Below the pieces are notes generated by a model, which saw nothing but the letters and a program-made list of their open reading frames with translations, was not told the origin of the DNA and searched no databases. This document shows, in pieces, positions 21,964 through 35,392 of a DNA stretch of 64,000 bases. Position 1 is the first letter of the stretch. Every line of letters starts with the position of its first letter. The position numbers and the translations under genes were made by a program. The DNA lies in the NCBI RefSeq assembly GCF_000213175.1, contig NW_009799179.1, positions 558,001 to 622,000 of the forward strand, in the 5' to 3' direction. The DNA is from Neurospora tetrasperma FGSC 2508 (taxonomy: Eukaryota; Ascomycota; Sordariomycetes; Sordariales; Sordariaceae).

Positions 21964-24900
21964 GGTTCGTTACACTACACACAGAGGTGGACAAGTTTCA
22001 TCGTCTACTTTTGTCTTTTTTTCGTTCTTTCTTTTGCCGGAAAGTTTAAATGTAGGTATAACGAGGTCCGCCCTACGTAGTACGTTCGTCTACCCGGAAC
22101 TTGGTGTGTGTGTGTGCTCCGATCGGGTATTCATTTGTACAGTTTTTGTGGGTGTCATGTTACTTACTGATACCGGGAAGTATTTCGAGTTGTTCGCCGG
22201 TTACCTACTTAAGGTACTTACGGTCTGGTTGTAAAAGTGTAAACGTCATGGCATCTTTCTTATTTCTCTCTGTAAGCGTCATCATGAGGACTCATGATGA
22301 TTCATCATCACCAGCTTACACAAGTCCGATTTTTAAAGGTGTGTGGTAGCTGTATGAGTCGGGGTGGCCACGCATCGATCATGGGGTTATTGTTCTTGGC
22401 TTCGTTGTATGTAGTTCGCACACAGTGTTCGTCTCTTTTCGGTTAGTAAGAGATGCTGGCAGAATGCCAAGCGGAGGAACAAGTGAAGATTCCAAAACCG
22501 CCAGACTGTTGTGTGCTTTTGTGTATATATTCACTGTACTGTATACTACACTTGTGTTACGAAAAGAGGCCTAGAAGGCGCCCGACAAATCAAGACCCGA
22601 GAATGGTTGGAACCTTGGTAGCGAATCTTGCGCTGGTTTTAGGTGATGACTGATATATGAACGGATGAACAAAATCACTGAAACGCGGTACACAGGTAAA
22701 ATTGGCGTGTTACACCAACACAAGTACAGTAGATTACATAGTAATGTCCTCTGTTGATGCAAGTAAGTCCGGCACTATGGGGGACAGCTCGAATCCTCAG
22801 CTTTGGGGGGGGTTTTGATACCAAGGGGCGCCTCACGTACGCAGTACCTACAACTGCGAGAAGTGGAAATGTTTACATCTGATGGATGGGTCAGTCTGTT
22901 GAATATGCGTTTGCAAAAGGTCGGCTTGCTTGAAAAGATTGATAGGGACATGATAGTAGCACAACCATACCTGGAACCAAACCCACACCCTTTCGGACAT
23001 CAGACATCAGACTTAATCAGGATTATGAGAGGAGACTATTTGCTGGAAAGGGTCATGATTGATTCAGGAGGCGGTCGACGTTGAGTGTCACGGGATAGCT
23101 TCCCAATATGCCTTGTGCCCTGCCCTGCCCTGCCTTGCGTTTGCCCTGCTGGGTAGGTAGTAATGTATACAGCGGTAACGGCGTACGCCTTGGCGCGGCA
23201 CTGGGCTGGCAGCGAGCTCAAGGGGTTGAGCCGCAAATCGTTCGGTTGTTCAGGGCAGAGAGACACAAGAGGTCGGCTCTCAAACTGGCAAGCGGCTTTG
23301 CTCCAGTAGAGCAAAAGAACAAGAACCTGAAGGGCTTCACTTGCAAGGCTCTTGGAAAGGGTTAGGACGGGAAGTCGTTGTTTGAACTCCATCCTTATCT
23401 TTCTCAAAGAAGATCCATCGAGGCTGTGAAATAGGGGTTGCCCGCCCGCCTGCCCGCCGGTCGGTGCTCAATCGGTCATCGGTCAAATCCTGTTTGCTTC
23501 CCTTCCTTGTCAGGGCCGCCTGGGCTAGGGCCTCGTCAACGACGGGGATAGAGACGCGCAGACGCGCTGTCGGCGGTGTGATCATGAATGCACTCTAGTC
23601 ATTCACTTTTTTGGTAAAATGAAATCGTTGTAAAATGGTGGTTAAGACTGGCTGGCTGTATTGGGAACTGGGGCACCTGGTCTGGTGGCGCTGCAAGTCA
23701 TGATAGCGAGGCGGCGGATGGGCTTGTAGCATTCATTGGATCACTCACAAGGAAGACATTAGATTAAGATTCCAACGTTCAGTCCCAGTGTGAGCTGAAG
23801 ACGGGTTTTCCAGAATACCAGTTGGCCCCCCAGGGCTGCCGAGATACATACTGTAGCCCCTATTTTTCTTCCTTGGGTTTGGTTGGGTAGGGTCGCTCGA
23901 TGAGAGGAGTCTTCCCCACGATGGAGTAGATCTCTTTAGTCCGCCTTTCATCAAAATTGCGAGGATCTCAACAAGCGCGCGGGCACGCGCCTCGGTCTTT
24001 TCTTGCTGTTCTTGTGTGAAGTACATACAGAGTACGTACTCACGAATCTGGAAGTTGTTTCGCAATGCACGCATATTTTCCAAGCCTTCCACTTCAAGAA
24101 GGCCGAGTACTTGAACTGTGAGCCAAGCCCCGTCAGGCTAACCAGCTGCTGTAACACTTTCATTTTGCGGATCATGAGAACTTATACCTGATCGGGCAGG
24201 CGACTCCATACTATTCGTCGCCGTCCAGTTGGGGGTTTGCAGAAAGAGGAAAGGTTCCGAAGCTGGACAACGGGGGACTTTTTATGCAACGCGGGCTTCG
24301 GGACCCGGGTTTTGAGTAAAACCCGAGAGATATATGATGCGTTGCCTGTCCTCTGCATAACGCTTCCCTGATCTTCACGATGTTACCTAGAGGTGTGTAT
24401 ATGTAGTGGAGGTTTGGTATGTGTATATAGGTAATAACCGTACGTACCGAGAGCGGAGAGAGATAGCGAGACCTCTCCAACAGCAGCGAACCTCAAACTT
24501 GCTGCCCACCTATAGAAAGGTAAAACTGTAAGATGGATAAAATGAAGAGGTGCATTGGGTGGCATCGCAAGGCGGGGAGGGCTTATTACTTGAGTGGCCC
24601 ATGGGCTGATGGACAGATGGCCATGGCCCGGAGAGGCAATTGTTCGGAATCCTATGGCTCTTCATCCCCACTTTGCTCTCCTGCGATCTCTGCAAGAACC
24701 AGCAGGATCGACGACGGCTTCCGTGTTTTTTTTTCTTTGCCCGCACGTGCGTTGGTATCGATTTGGTGCTTTCTTACACACAGGCTTACCAGGGAGGGAA
24801 GGGCGTCAGGGCGTCAAGCCTCTCTCGGAGCTGACAGCGAGGGGCCGAGCATCCCGAATGCCACTGTGGTCATTTTGAAGTGTCGAGGTTGAGGCATGGT

Positions 24901-26299
24901 AATGTTTCACGTGTAACCATTCCATTGTGTACACAGAGAGGCAGAGGAATCAAGAAATGAGTTGGAGGTGGCCGGTCGAGGCATGTGCCGGGCATCGATT
25001 CCATAGCCACCACCGCCCACCGTACAAAACCAAAGGTCTCAGGTCGGACTATTTGGCGCACGACGGGGTTCACAACGGGGTTGGCCGTGGTGGTAACAGG
25101 CGGGAGTGGAGGAACAACGAAGGAAGGAAGGCCGGGTGCCCCCACCTTGTCGTGCCGCGACGCCGTAAATGATGAGCTTGAGAGAGGAGTCTCTTGGTTG
25201 CACTTTGGCGGTGGGCAACGAGAGTGGACATTGTGTGAAGAAGGAAGGAGGAGGGCCGGCGTCCCTGGTTGGCTGGCAATGGGTTCAATTTCGATGATTA
25301 CCAATTCCAGGGTTCGAGGTTGTACCAGATGGTTTCGTCAAAAACACTGTCAAGGAATTCCAGTAGAGGTATGTATTTGTCGGCCTTTACAGTTGTCCGT
25401 CCGTCCATCGGCTCGTCCATCGGGCCGTTCACATGGATTGGATCTTTGCATCATTGTGGTGTATTCCAGATCCCTTGGCATAGGTAGGTCTTGAAGCTGA
25501 AAGGTACAGGGAAAGGTGTCTCGCCGCGTTGGAGAAAGGAACCAAAGTCAGAAAGTGGAAAAAGGTTCCCTTGCCAAGAGACGGCGGGATCAAATTGTGT
25601 GTGCAGAATGAATGGGTTTTCAGCCTTTACACTATGGTTTCATCATGTCGTGAATGTTATTATTTTTTTTTACCTTTTTGTTCCATGCCGTGATCGCATC
25701 GGACTAAAATGCAGCATAATTGGCTGATGGCCCTCGAGTTCCATCTTCTCCTGCAGCAACACTGCACTGATCACCGCCTGGATGGAGACAAGCAAGCAGC
25801 AGAACATTTCCAGTCTTTGCCCGGCCGGTTTTTGCAAGCACGGGACTCCATATTTGTAAGCCCACTTGTAGGCGGTACCTACATTGGGCCGTAGAGGTAA
25901 ATTTCCAGCCGGGACTCCCCTTGGTGACTGGTCTGAACGTGTATTTGACTCGTACCAGTGGTTACACTTGTAACAAGTCCGGTTCGTTGCTGGGTCCAGG
26001 GCTCTTCTTGCCATGTCCATCTTTCCATTTTCTTGGCTTTGAGGTTTGCTGGCCCCAGAAAAGTCAACCCCGGCTTTCCCGGGCCCTAGAAGGAGCCCAG
26101 GCAGCGCAGTCCAATCCCGTCTTGCCCGCCCGCCCGCCCGTCCAGTCTCTGTGCTCAGACAGACCTGAGTGCCTGGCCCTCCATGCTGCCCTGACCACGG
26201 CACCTCACTCACCTAGTGCCCGCCTTAGGTTGCCCGTTTCTTGAGGCCACTCGCTGTTCGCTAGGTCGGCTGCTATGCTGCGTACCTACTGTTACTGCT

Positions 26300-27051
26300 G
26301 TTGCCTCACTCCCGTCAGCACTGTGATTCTGATCCATTCTCCCCTCCCGTCGCTTGTTGCAGACACTTCTCGCCCGCCCTCACAATTGATTGAACCCTTT
26401 CTTTCAGTTTCACACATGCACCGCATCCCATCTCGCCGAGTGCTGTGACGGGCTGCCATCTAGGAAGTGGAATCCAATAACCTAAACCACCGCCCTTCTT
26501 CTCCAACCGTCCAAGGGCGCCGAAACTACATTTCGCTCTCTTTCCATTTTCTCCCCCCCTCCCCCCCTTCGAGGACGTGCCAGCCGCGCCTGAACTCCCG
26601 TCTCAGATCGCTCCTGGTTTACGACTCCGACGCTCTTTTCGTGATCTTCCGTCCGAATCGACTAGTCGCATAGATTTCATGCCTATCGCCCATTCAACGA
26701 CCTGACGCTATATCCGAAAAAAAAGAACCACTACATCCGAAACTCCATCCGCAATTCTCTTCAGTTCCCAAGTTTTGCTTCCCCGGGACCCGCCTATACC
26801 GGAAACCGAACGTCACTTTGCATCCGAGTTCCATCACCTACCTACCCGCCTACCTTGAATAGTATCGAACTAGGTCACTTTGCCGTGCTGCCACCGGGCC
26901 ATCAATCGCATTGCCAACCTTCGGATTGGCCCTTTTCGCAAACTCCAGTCTACTCCAATTTGCAGTGGCGACCTAAGCAGCAACATAGGCCACCTCGGCC
27001 ATCCTGGCGCACAGCTCGGGCTGATCGGGCTCTGCCCGCGATTCCCTCATC
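26300..27051 (+). promoter_or_regulatory. promoter and likely long leader of the flippase gene
   Basis: The sequence before the flippase ATG is pyrimidine-rich (blocks near 26545-26575) and A-rich near 26717. An upstream ATG at 26679 would open a nine-codon reading frame ending at 26705. If the leader extends that far, this short frame could dampen translation. No TATA box was assigned. Confidence 0.4.
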
Positions 27052-30000
27052 ATGACTCCCAGACCAGCAGACGAAGACGAAGGGGGCGCTGAACCGACAC
27101 CAATAACTTCAACGCAACGATCACGATGGGCCACACGCAAACTCACCGTCAAGAGCAGTGGGCTAAAGCGCCTCTCATTGAAGAATAGGAACAACAATGG
27201 AAACGCGTTGGGCATTGAGAAGAAGAGGGCCTCGGGGCACTCGGGGAAATCCGACTCGACGGCAGGGCAATCCGACACGCCGCCGCCCACCGCCGGTGGT
27301 GACGCAGGAAAGGATGATGCGGACGGACAACACTCAGAACCCAGGACCATCTTCTGTGGCCTGCCATTAGCCGATGAGTTCAAGGATGACGAAGGCCATC
27401 CAACGCAGCAGTATCCGCGAAACAAGATCCGAACAGCAAAATATACGCCGCTGTCCTTCGTCCCCAAGAACTTGTGGTTTCAATTCCACAACATCGCCAA
27501 TATCTTTTTCCTTTTCGTTGTTATTTTAGTTGTGAGTAGCCGTCTCCTCCACCGCTGTGCTGCACCGCTGCATCCGCTCTCCCTTGGGAGCCCCTTGCCC
27601 CCTGTCGATTACGCCCACCCCTGTTCAGGACCCAGAGCTAGCGATGCCTTCTGAGCCTCTAGTGTTGTTGATGCTGATGCGTAACCGTCTTTCTAGATTT
27701 TCCCCATATTTGGTGGCGTTAACCCCGGACTTAACGCCGTCCCTCTAATTGTTATTATTTGCGTCACGGCTATCAAGGATGCCGTCGAAGACTACCGAAG
27801 AACCGTCTTGGATAATGTTCTTAACAATGCGCCCGTCCACAAATTGCACGGCATTCCGAATGTCAACGTCGAGGCGGACAATGTATCTCTATGGCGCAGG
27901 TTCAAAAAGGCAAACTCACGCTTCTTTGGTGCTCTGTGGCACAAGACCGAAGGACTATGGAAAAAGGAGGACGACAACCCGATTCTAAAGAACCACACGG
28001 CCTCGCACGATGAACCGGACCCGCGTATGTCAATGGAGTCGAGAACCTCGCGTGCTAGACGGTCCCTGAATGTCGTACGAGACGAAGTTGAGATGACGCC
28101 AGTTCCCTCGCCACTTCCGCATCAGCCGAATGAAATGGACTTCCCCGGAGAAGGATCGAGTCGCCAGATGGACAACAAATACGCTCTGCAAGAAATCAAG
28201 GGAGACTTGGTCAACCGCAACCTTCCCATTTCTGGCAAGGCCAGATTCGCCAAGGACGCCTGGAAGGGTTTGGTTGTGGGAGATTTTGTTCGTATCTACA
28301 ACGATGACGAAATTCCGGCGGATATCATTATTCTGGCAACTTCAGACCCGGATGGCGCCTGTTACGTTGAGACCAAGAACTTGGACGGTGAAACCAACCT
28401 AAAGGTTCGCTCTGCTCTCCGGTGCGGCCGTGGCATGAAGCATGCCCGTGATTGTGAACGTGCGCAGTTCATCATCGAAAGCGAGCCTCCTCAGCCCAAC
28501 CTCTACAAGTACAACGGTGCGGTCAGGTGGCTCCAGGAACTTCCCAACGACGAGGATGGCGACCCAATCCCAATGTCGGAGCCCATTAGCATCGATAACA
28601 TGCTTCTTCGTGGCTGCAATCTCAGGAACACCGAATGGGCTCTTGGCGTCGTCGTCTTCACCGGCCACGATACCAAGATCATGATGAACGCAGGAGTTAC
28701 TCCCAGCAAGCGGGCTCGGATTGCCCGTGAGCTCAACATTAACGTCGTCTACAACTTTACCATTCTTCTGATCATGTGTCTTATCGCGGCTATCGCAAAC
28801 GGTGTCGCTTGGGCAAAGACCGACGCTTCTTCTTACTGGTTCGAATGGGGCTCTATCGGCGGAACTTCGGGTCTTACGGGATTTATCACCTTTTGGGCTG
28901 CGGTTATTGTCTTCCAGAACTTGGTGCCGATCTCGCTTTACATTTCGCTCGAAATCGTTCGGACGTTGCAGGCTTATTTCATCTATAGCGACATCAACAT
29001 GTACTACGAGCCGATCGATGCGCCTTGCATCCCCAAGTCCTGGAATATTTCGGATGACGTTGGTCAGATTGAGTACATTTTCTCCGACAAGACTGGTACC
29101 CTGACGCAGAATGTGATGGAGTTCAAGAAGGCCACGATCAACGGACAGCCGTACGGAGAAGCCTTTACCGAAGCGCAGATTGGTATGAGCAAGCGAAGCG
29201 GCGGCGGCGACATCGATTCCGAGATCGCCAGGATCAAGGACGAGATTGAACAAGCCAAGGCACGCACTCTCCATGGACTCCGTGAGATTCACAACAACCC
29301 CTATCTCCACGATGAAGACCTTACATTCGTTGCTCCCGACTTCGTTGAGGATCTGGCTGGTAAGAACGGTCCCGAGCAGCAAAAGGCCAACGAGCACTTC
29401 ATGTTGGCCCTTGCTCTCTGCCATACTGTCGTTGCGGAGAAGCAGCCTGGTGATTCTCCCAAAATGATCTTCAAGGCGCAATCTCCGGACGAGGCCGCTC
29501 TGGTTGCTACCGCTCGTGACATGGGCTTCACCGTCCTCGGTATGTCTGATGGAGGCGTCAATGTCAACGTCATGGGCAAGGACATGCACTACCCCGTTCT
29601 CAACATTATCGAATTCAACTCCAGCAGAAAGAGAATGAGCGCGATCGTCAGAATGCCTGACGGCAAGATCAAGCTCTTTTGCAAGGGTGCCGACAGTATC
29701 ATTTACGCCCGTTTGAAGCGTGGCGAGCAAAAGGAGCTGCGCAGGGAAACCGCTGAACACCTCGAAATGTTCGCCGTCGAAGGTCTTCGTACTCTCTGCA
29801 TTGCGGAGAAGGAGCTGACAGAGCAGGAATACTACGAATGGAAGAAGGAGCACGACGTTGCTGCTACTGCTCTGGAGAACCGCGAGGAGAAGCTCGAGGA
29901 AGTTGCCGACAAAATCGAACAAGATCTCACTTTGCTCGGCGGTACTGCCATTGAGGATCGTCTCCAGGATGGCGTGCCCGATGCCATTGAGCTCCTCGGC

Positions 30001-31964
30001 AATGCCGGTATCAAGCTCTGGGTTCTTACCGGTGACAAGGTCGAGACGGCTATCAACATCGGTTTCTCTTGCAATCTCCTCAACAACGACATGGATCTTG
30101 TTCGCTTACAGGTTAGCGAGGATGAGGCTGGTGTCCAGCAGGAAGCTGAGTACCTTCGCCTTGCCGAAGAAGAACTCGACAGGGGTTTGGCCAAGTTTGG
30201 CATGACCGGCAGCGACGAGGAGCTCAAGCAGGCCAAGAAGGACCACGAAGCACCCGCGCCTACTCACGGTCTTGTCGTTGATGGATTTACCCTTCGGTGG
30301 GTTCTCAGTGACACGCTCAAGCAGAAGTTCCTGTTGCTGTGCAAGCAGTGCAAGTCCGTGCTCTGCTGCCGTGTCAGTCCCGCTCAGAAGGCTGCTGTCG
30401 TCTCCATGGTCAAGAACGGCTTGGACGTCATGACCCTCTCTATCGGTGATGGTGCCAACGATGTTGCCATGATTCAGGAGGCGGATGTCGGTGTCGGTAT
30501 TGCTGGTGAGGAAGGTCGCCAGGCTGTCATGTCTTCTGATTACGCCATCGGCCAGTTCAGATTCCTGACACGCTTGGTGCTCGTCCATGGTCGCTGGTCC
30601 TACCGTCGCTTGGCAGAGACGATTAGTAACTTCTTCTACAAGAACATGGTGTGGACATGGGCCATCTTCTGGTTCCAGATCTTTTGCGACTTCGACATCT
30701 CATACATTTTCGACTATACCTACATTCTCATGTTCAACCTGTTCTTCACTTCCATTCCTGTCATCCTCATGGGTGTCTTGGATCAGGATGTGAGCGACAC
30801 TGTGTCCCTGGCCGTTCCTCAACTTTACCGCCGCGGTATTGAACGGCTTGAGTGGACACAGACCAAGTTCTGGTAAGTAATGTTCGCACCTATGATAATC
30901 TGGTTGAAGGTGTCCGCTAACAAATTCCCAGGGCTTACATGGCTGATGGTATCTATCAATCTGTCATGAGCTTCTTCATCCCGTTCATCTTCTGTATCCT
31001 CACCCCTGCCGCCTCTGGAAATGGTCTCGATGTCCAGGAAAGGACAAGACTGGGTTGCTACATTGCCCATCCTGCCGTGTTGACCATCAACATGTACATC
31101 CTCATGAACACTTATCGGTGGGATTGGGTGATGCTCCTGGTTGTCTTCCTTAGTGACATCTTCATCTTCTTCTGGACCGGCATCTACACGGCCACCAGCT
31201 ACTCGGGCCAATTCTACCAGGCCGCTCCCCAGGTCTACGCCGAGTTCACCTTCTGGATGGCCTTCATCATCACGCCGACCATCTGCCTGCTGCCCCGCCT
31301 TGTCACCAAGTGCATCCAGAAGCAAATGTTCCCCTACGACGTCGACATCATCCGCGAGCGCATCTCCACTGGCGAATACAAGGCCGTTGAAGTGCCCGTC
31401 GTCGCTCCTGTCGAGGACGAAGCCCTCAAGGGTACCTCGTCTGGCTCCTCGGAATCGTCCAGCAGCCGCGCCAAGTCCAAGTCGTCCAAGCACTCCAAGC
31501 ACACGCACTACGCCAGTGTCGACGAGGATCGCCGGCCTATCTATCCGCCATCCGTCAACACGCACCACACGCGCGCTCAGAACGGCAGTGACGGGACCAA
31601 CTACACGCGGCACTCGCTTGACACCAACCAGATCGAGGACGAACCGCCAATGGGCGGTGGACGCCCGTCCATTGACCGCGCCAGGCCATCGTACGATCGC
31701 TTGCGTCGGTCGATGGATCGCGAGCGCATCAGGCAGAGTCTGGAGCAGTCTAATGACTTTACGTCAGCTGCCAGGCTTAGTCGGATTGAGTCGACACACT
31801 CGGCGCAGAATCTGCCTACGCCGGGGGCGCAAAGGAGGTTTAATCTGACGACAGTGCGTAAGAGGGGCTTGTCGGTATTTAGCAAGCAGAGTGAGGATGA
31901 GGTTCCACATCCTGGGGTAGAGGATGAAGACAAGAGGGATGAAAGGCGGGATAGTCAACAATGA
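27052..31964 (+). CDS. P4-ATPase phospholipid flippase, Dnf1/Dnf2 class
   Basis: Exons 27052-27531, 27697-30872 and 30932-31964 give 1562 aa. The first junction is phase 0 inside transmembrane helix 1 (FFLFVVILV|IFPIFGG). P4 landmarks are LDGETNLK (DGET near residue 390), NLVPISLYISLE in helix 4, the phosphorylated Asp624 in SDKTGTLTQN, SPDEAALV, KGAD near residue 823 and GDGANDVAMIQ from residue 1077. Ten helices are expected. The sequence QYPRNKIRTAKYTPLSF and the text around the phosphorylation site match the Dnf1/2 (DnfA) class, which moves glycerophospholipids to the cytosolic leaflet of plasma and late secretory membranes with a Cdc50/Lem3 partner. A disordered 85-residue N-terminal region and a Ser/Arg-rich C-terminal tail frame the core and probably carry kinase sites. 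Confidence 0.96.
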
Positions 31965-33418
31965 CGTTTAGAGGGAGGAATAAGTGAGTTATAGGTGAAG
32001 AGATAGAGTACAAAGGAACGAAGTGCATGCATGGCCACGAAGTTGAGACAAACAGATGGGACGAAGTTCGAAGCGAAGGGAACGGGAGGAATAGGGAAGG
32101 GAAGGGAAGGGAAGGACATGATTTCATGGCCCGCACACATGACTTTTTGGCTGGATAGTGGTGGTGTTGTTGTTGTTGTTGTTGTAGCTGCATGCTGTGT
32201 GCGAAGGACCACACGGCCTTGGGGAGGGATGGTGGGGGTTTTCATCTATTTTCGTCTTGTTTTTCTCGGGGTTTTGAAGGCTGCTGTTACTGCTACGTTC
32301 TTATACCTGCTGCTGCGATAGTATGTACTGCTGCTTTTTTGGTCCTCTTTCTTTGCGGCCGTCGAATCAACAAATCTACACTACTTGTTGTTTGGTTTTT
32401 TTTGGCTATGGCTGCTTTGTTTCTTGTCACATATCATCACCACAGTACTAGAAGAGGTCGGGTCGAGTTGAGGAGATGAAGAGAATGGAGCAAGAAAGCA
32501 AGCAAGCAAGCCAAGCGAGCGAGTCAAGAGAGTATAGTATGGTGAGAAAGAGATAAGAGCAAGCAAAGTGAAGTACAAACTGAAATCTGCAAAAGCCAAA
32601 AGTGTATATTATATAAGGATTTATAAATACCCCGCGTACTGTTTAGATAACTACTTTTTGGGTCTTTGGATTCATGACTGGCTCTGTTGGAAGCAAAAGC
32701 AAGCAGAATTACAGTGGTATGGGATGGTTGTTTGGTGATGAATGAATGCGTGGACTCGCACACTTCAGAAGGATATATATATTTGGTGCAGGATTAACTT
32801 GCTCTTCATGTTCGTAAGTTTCGGTTTATATAGAATATGGAGTCAACTGCGAAAAGGTTCCAGCTCGTTTTTTTTGCTTTTTTGGGCCGCAGATCTACTG
32901 TGAACTAATGTAGATATAGACCGAGAGAAACCACGGAAAGAAATTCGCAATACTTGCACGGTGTTGATAACTATTTTTCTTTTTTCCCGAATCTCTTGAG
33001 CAAAACATAAACATCACTCCGTGTGGAAACACACAAGCTTTTCCGAATTTTCCTGCCACATCATAATTGAGACTAGCCTTAACTCTTAATTGTTTACTCG
33101 TCCTGTATGACTACTCCTTCCGAGTTACGTCGAGAAAAAGGGGTTGGGGAGAAGGGAACCCTTGTGGCTAGCACTCACAAGCATTGCCTGCCGGGTGGTA
33201 CTATATATGTGGGGTGTGCCTGCATCAGCTCACGAACACGCGCCTGATGGAACAGCTCCCCAATAAGTAGCTTACCCCTGGAACTTTTCTTTTTCTCGAC
33301 GATTCGAGCTTCTCCTACGCGAGACAACTACCGTTGTAAGACTTGTTGAGGCATAGCCCGGCTGTCAAGTGCTTGGGGTGGTCTGTCCTTGGCCTCTACA
33401 AGCTCACTCAGCGCAACA
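31965..33418. other. intergenic, flippase 3' flank and ALDH upstream
   Basis: No gene seen. A (GTT)n-like run lies near 32161-32185, AAGC repeats near 32497, and an AT-rich stretch at 32605-32630. The last few hundred nt before 33419 serve as upstream region of the aldehyde dehydrogenase gene. A TATA-like tatatat near 33204 is too far from the ATG to assign. Confidence 0.45.
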
Positions 33419-35392
33419 ATGGCGGCGGAGATACCTAGGAGTCTGCTCGTGCAGCTCCGGACCGCTTTGGAGGATACACCGTACGTGCATAGTACACTCT
33501 CTCTGCCTTTTCCCTCCTACACCTTTCCGGTACGCTCCAAACCTTACTGACAAGCCCAGCACAACAGGGTAGGAAGCTACATTCCCGAATCATCATGGGC
33601 CCTCGTCTGGTCAGCCCTCGCCGCGCTGGCCGTCTGGTACATGGCGAGCCGCGAAGACCAGCCGATCCGCTACACGATTCCTCCCGCCAACTTCCCCAAA
33701 GAGGAGAACATCCTTGAGAACCCCTCAATCAAAGTCTCGGGTACCTCGGCGATCCAATGCTACGCCCCTGCCACCGGCCAATTCCTCGGCTTCGTCAACC
33801 CCTCGACCCCCGAAGGCATCGACCGCGCCATCGACCAAGCCCACGCCGCCCAGACCGAATGGGCCAAGACCACCTTCCGCCAGCGACGCGCCGTCCTCCG
33901 TTCCCTGCTCCAATACGTGCTCGACAACCAGGAGGAGATCTGCAGGGTGGCTTGTCTCGACAGCGGCAAGACCATGGTGGACGCCCAGCTGGGCGAGATC
34001 CTGGTTACGGCCGAGAAGCTGCAGTGGACTATCAAGCATGGCGAGAAGGCGCTACGCCCGGAATCGAGGCCTACGAACCTGTTGATGGCGTATAAGAGGA
34101 ACACGGTGCACTACGAGCCGCTGGGCGTGGTTGCTGCGCTGGTGAGCTGGAACTACCCGTTTCACAACTTGATCGGACCGGTGATTAGCGCGCTGTTTGC
34201 AGGCAACGGGATTGTAGTCAAGGTATCGGAGCAGACGGCGTGGAGCTCGCAATGGTTTACGAGTGTGATCAGGGGCGCGTTGGTTGCGCATGGTCATAAC
34301 CCTGCGCTTGTTCGTACGTGTTGCCGATTTTCCTGAGTCTACTGCTTACCTTGGCCCTTGCTAACAAGCCTGTTCCGCACAGAAACCGTAGTCTGCTGGC
34401 CCCAAACAGCCAACCACATCACCTCCCACCCCAAGATTAGCCACATCACTTTCATCGGCTCCCAGCCCGTCTGCAAGAAAGTCGCCGAATCGGCCTCCAA
34501 GGCCCTTATCCCCGTTCTCGCCGAGCTCGGCGGCAAAGACGCCTCCATCATCCTCGCCTCGGCCCCCAAGTCCGACCTCCCTCGCATCGTCAACACGCTC
34601 ATGCGCGGCACCTTCCAAGCCTCCGGGCAGAACTGCATCGGCATCGAGCGCATCGTCGTCGCCCCCCAACACTACGACACCCTCCTCTCCATGCTCACCC
34701 CGCGCGTGCGCGCTCTTCGTCTGGGTCCGACCGCCGACGTGGGCGCCATGATCTCCGATACCGCTTTCGCTCGTCTCGAAGGCCTGGTCGCTGACGCCGC
34801 CAAGCAAGGCGCTAGACTCCTAGCCGGCGGCAAGCGGTACGCACACCCTGAATACCCAAGCGGTCATTACTTTGTGCCTACCCTTCTCGTAGACGTCACG
34901 CCAGACATGGCTATCGCGCAAGAAGAGTGTTTCGGGCCCATTATGGTGGTGTTGCGCGCCGCTTCGTCCTCGGCGGAGGACATACTCGCCGTCGCCAACG
35001 CGCCCGACTTTGGCTTGGGCAGCTCCGTGTTCGGATCGGAATGGGATTCTACGCTGCACGAGGTGGTCAGGGGATTGAAGGCGGGTATGGTAGCCGTCAA
35101 CGATTTCGGAGCTACGTATGCGGTGCAGCTTCCCTTTGGAGGCGTGGCGGGGTCGGGATATGGAAGGTTTGCGGGTGAGGAAGGACTGCGGGGGTTGTGT
35201 AATATCAAGGCGGTTTGTGAGGATCGGTTTGGGTGGCTGGGTGTGAGGACGGCGATACCGCGGCCGATGCAGTATCCGGTTCCTGATCAGGAGCGGAGCT
35301 GGAGGTTTGCGAGGGGCGTGGTGGAGGTTGGATATGGGATGGGCTTGGGGAGGAAGGTGGGTGGGGTGGTGGGGATTTTGAGTAATAGCTAG
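33419..35392 (+). CDS. membrane-anchored aldehyde dehydrogenase, Msc7 type
   Basis: Exons 33419-33480, 33568-34313 and 34383-35392 give 605 aa. A short N-terminal stretch is followed by a hydrophobic helix (WALVWSALAALAVWYM, about residues 30-45), which probably anchors the enzyme, with the catalytic part exposed. The ALDH fold is complete: SWNYPFHNLIGP for NAD binding, ITFIGS, the general base Glu317 in ELGGK, the nucleophile Cys354 in GQNCIGIER, and EECFGPIMVV. The word GQNCIGIER is typical of the Msc7 group of fungi, whose yeast member affects meiotic sister-chromatid recombination through an unknown route. Substrate is not known. Both introns are GT-AG with a CTGAC- or CTAAC-type branch site. 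The ATG lies in a CAACAATGG context. Confidence 0.95.

Larger units (their letters stand above)
19725..26299. other. 6.6 kb gene-free divergent interval
   Basis: No supported exon chain was found on either strand. The longest frames (20374-20817 +, 24985-25494 +, 25670-26212 -) overlap frames on the opposite strand, start at non-ATG codons or lack protein-like order. The interval holds T-rich stretches, a (TGC)8 run, a GGC/GCAC double microsatellite, CCCTG repeats near 23115-23145 and TACCTA words near 20166. It may host a long non-coding transcript or an extended regulatory region for the flippase gene; neither can be shown from sequence. Confidence 0.4.

Noticed and set aside
25670-26212. 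180-codon minus-strand frame
   Set aside because: Overlaps open frames on the other strand and shows no domain, no ordered hydrophobic pattern and no splice partner.
28399-29922. 507-codon minus-strand open frame
   Set aside because: It lies entirely antisense to the flippase, whose motifs are unmistakable. Biased codon use leaves the opposite frame open.
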